DNA from: Burkholderiales bacterium
GTDB taxonomy: Bacteria; Pseudomonadota; Gammaproteobacteria; Burkholderiales; Burkholderiaceae_D
Direction: 5' to 3'
Assembly: GCA_028868455.1 (NCBI GenBank)
Contig: JAGWUK010000139.1
Coordinates: 1 to 7,469, forward strand
DNA: 7,469 nucleotides
Under the pieces are notes generated by a model that was not told the origin of the DNA, searched no databases, and was given only the letters and a program-made list of their open reading frames with translations. Below are positions 6,472 to 7,469 of the stretch, piece by piece (position 1 is the stretch's first letter; every line of letters starts with the position of its first letter). Position numbers and translations under genes: made by a program.

Positions 6472-6493
6472 TCGCTGATACACATTACAGCGA
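6472..6493. repeat. Inverted repeat TCGCTG-N10-CAGCGA
   Basis: Perfect 6-base arms (6472-6477 and 6488-6493) surround a 10-base centre. The repeat overlaps the proposed -10 and transcription start of the HD operon. It could be a second operator or form a short hairpin early in a message. No known regulator is assigned. Confidence 0.4.
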
Positions 6494-6514
6494 GCGACTG
6501 TGGCAGACTGTCAA
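6484..6514 (-). promoter_or_regulatory. Candidate promoter of the HD-aldolase-SDR operon
   Basis: On the minus strand a perfect -35 TTGACA (6509-6514) is followed after 19 bases by TGTAAT (6484-6489), five of six with the -10 consensus. The spacing is longer than the ideal 17, as in promoters that need an activator. A start near 6477 would give a leader of about 38 bases. Confidence 0.5.
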
Positions 6515-6530
6515 ATATTTTACAATTTGA
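6511..6530. promoter_or_regulatory. Palindromic operator TCAAAT-N8-ATTTGA, likely target of the divergent Crp/Fnr regulator
   Basis: Perfect 6-base arms are separated by 8 bases, giving a 20-bp dyad, about the size of a Crp/Fnr-family site. Its centre (6520.5) is about 43 bases upstream of the predicted operon start, close to the -41.5 used by class II activators. It also covers the likely -35 of the regulator gene. The arms differ from the CRP half-site TGTGA and from the FNR site TTGAT-N4-ATCAA. Assignment to the neighbouring regulator is inference. Confidence 0.5.
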
Positions 6531-6547
6531 GTTCAGTCTACTGTATT
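6519..6547 (+). promoter_or_regulatory. Candidate promoter of the Crp/Fnr regulator gene
   Basis: TTTACA (6519-6524, five of six) and TGTATT (6542-6547, four of six) are 17 bases apart. The predicted start falls about at the ATG (6555), so the message could be leaderless. This agrees with the lack of a Shine-Dalgarno sequence. The match is weak. Confidence 0.33.
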
Positions 6548-6554
6548 ACTCGCT

Positions 6555-7247
6555 ATGGCATCCAATCTTCAATATTTATTACCGCTGTCAAAAGACCCCT
6601 GGTTTGCTGCCTTGCCTTTACGTGACCGGAAGACCATGCTGGCAGAGAGCGAGATCGTGCGTTTGCGGCGTGGCGAAATGCTGTTCCGGCAGGGCGATCC
6701 TCCTGGTGGATTTTATGCACTGGTGAGCGGAACGATGAAGATGTCGACCTTAAGCGAAGAGGGCAAAGAGGCGATTTTGATCATTTTGGAAACCGGAACC
6801 TGGTTTGGAGAAATCTCGCTGATTGATCACCAGCCGCGCACGCATGATGCGACTTCGCTGACCGAAGCAGAAATACTGGTCATGGGGCAAAAGAGCTTTG
6901 ATGCGCTGATGTGCAGAAATAGCTTTTCGCTAGCCATTGCTGAAATGCTGGCGCGCCGTATCCGTCTGTTGTATGGCATCGTCGAAGACAATGGCTTGCG
7001 TTCTACACATGCACGGGTAGCCAGACGCTTGTTGTTATTGGCCAACGGCGGTGTCGGCGGCAAGCAAATTCCACAAACAGTCGTGCCTGTTTCGCAGGAA
7101 GCACTGGCAATGATGCTGGGCGTAACGCGACAAACCTTATCGAAAGAGTTAAAACTACTCAGTCAGCAACGCGTCATCAGCTTAGGCTATCGTTCCATCG
7201 AAATCCTGTCCGCGGACGCCCTGCGCGTATTAAGTGAACAACGTTGA
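6555..7247 (+). CDS. Crp/Fnr family transcriptional regulator
   Basis: The product has 230 residues. An N-terminal cyclic-nucleotide-binding-like beta-roll (about 15-130) contains FRQGDPPGGFYALVSG (44-59) and GEISLIDHQPRT (85-96), with Glu86, Arg95 and Thr96 near the cAMP phosphate-binding positions of CRP. A long dimer helix (about 115-145) follows, then a winged helix-turn-helix (about 153-222) with VSQEALAMMLGVTRQTLSKEL (179-199). The recognition helix has Arg192, Gln193 and Lys197 where CRP has Arg180, Glu181 and Arg185, so its site should differ from TGTGA. There is a single Cys (120), so it is not an oxygen-sensing iron-sulfur FNR; the ligand is unknown. No clear Shine-Dalgarno precedes the ATG. 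It is divergent from the HD operon and is its likely regulator. Confidence 0.92.
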   Translation: MASNLQYLLPLSKDPWFAALPLRDRKTMLAESEIVRLRRGEMLFRQGDPPGGFYALVSGTMKMSTLSEEGKEAILIILETGTWFGEISLIDHQPRTHDATSLTEAEILVMGQKSFDALMCRNSFSLAIAEMLARRIRLLYGIVEDNGLRSTHARVARRLLLLANGGVGGKQIPQTVVPVSQEALAMMLGVTRQTLSKELKLLSQQRVISLGYRSIEILSADALRVLSEQR

Positions 7248-7269
7248 ATATTACTCAACTGAAATTGTT

Positions 7270-7298
7270 TTGCGTAAATTTCGTCTCTGATCTATTGT
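7270..7298 (+). promoter_or_regulatory. Weak candidate promoter for the partial secreted-protein gene
   Basis: TTGCGT (7270-7275) and TATTGT (7293-7298) are 17 bases apart, each a partial match to the sigma-70 consensus. It lies in the 82 bases between the regulator stop and the next ATG, where no hairpin terminator is visible, so read-through from the regulator is also possible. Confidence 0.3.
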
Positions 7299-7329
7299 GA
7301 AACGATGTCGATAGAGCGATTGGCAGCAT

Positions 7330-7469
7330 ATGAACGTATTTAAATTATTTTCGGCAGCGAATGTGTTGTTGCTTTGTCTGTCAGCCGTCAGCTGGAGCGC
7401 TTATGGAAATTGTTCGCGCACCATCGCCGCGCCAGTCGCCGTATTGGGTTTAAGCGTGATGGAAAAAGG
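7330..7469 (+). CDS. Secreted protein, probable periplasmic substrate-binding protein, N-terminal fragment
   Basis: Forty-six codons are open to the window end. Residues 1-26 form a Sec signal peptide: Lys5, a hydrophobic core (about VLLLCLSAV), and a likely cleavage near SAYG|NCS. The mature start, NCSRTIAAPVAVLGLSV, resembles the first strand of solute-binding (SBP_bac_3-like) proteins of Burkholderiales, many of which begin with a Cys-Ser-Arg motif followed by a P-V-A-x-x-G-x-S-V strand. This comes from family memory and few residues. A lipoprotein is less likely because the bases around Cys28 do not make a lipobox. The start lacks a strong Shine-Dalgarno. The rest is outside the window. 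Confidence 0.6.
   Translation, partial: MNVFKLFSAANVLLLCLSAVSWSAYGNCSRTIAAPVAVLGLSVMEK

Noticed and set aside
6461..6485. Possible CRP site (TGTGA ... ACACA) in the divergent region
   Set aside because: The two half-sites are far more than six bases apart, so they cannot form a CRP operator.

Overview
The window looks like chromosomal DNA of a beta-proteobacterium in the Burkholderiales, most likely Oxalobacteraceae (Herminiimonas/Collimonas type). This is inferred from the GlmU and AzlCD sequences, a classical Burkholderiales trimeric porin with an AHA|Q signal cleavage and a C-terminal Phe, moderate GC content, and partial genes of kinds common in that group. I see no insertion sequence, phage gene, tRNA, rRNA or CRISPR array. 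All complete genes look intact.

Layout. Positions 1-99 (minus strand) hold the start of a PepSY-associated membrane protein, with a Fur-box-like site overlapping its -10 element, so it is probably iron-repressed. Divergent from it is glmU (327-1685, plus), the bifunctional UDP-GlcNAc synthesis enzyme. A likely hairpin terminator follows, then the azlC-azlD pair (1948-3011, plus; ATGA overlap), a predicted branched-chain amino acid exporter. Next comes a monocistronic outer-membrane porin (3157-4206, plus) ending in a very strong hairpin terminator. The same hairpin serves the converging minus-strand operon.

The most interesting part is 4263-7247. A three-gene minus-strand operon runs HD-domain protein (6439 to 5858), adducin-like class II aldolase-fold protein (5833 to 5078) and short-chain dehydrogenase (5081 to 4263). 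It is transcribed divergently from a Crp/Fnr-family regulator (6555-7247, plus). The 115-base gap between the divergent genes carries two inverted repeats. One, TCAAAT-N8-ATTTGA, lies about 43 bases upstream of the likely operon start, where a class II Crp/Fnr activator would bind, and it also covers the -35 of the regulator. The HD protein has the spacing of metal ligands seen in the PhnZ/MIOX-type diiron oxygenases, which suggests an oxidative catabolic step rather than phosphohydrolysis. Together the genes look like an uncharacterised small-molecule oxidation pathway (oxygenase, aldolase-like enzyme, dehydrogenase) under its own regulator. The substrate cannot be read from the sequence.

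The window ends in the first 46 codons of a secreted protein (7330 onward) that resembles periplasmic substrate-binding proteins. Start sites were chosen by Shine-Dalgarno sequence and family length; for glmU, azlC, the dehydrogenase and the HD protein the longest open frame is not the real gene.
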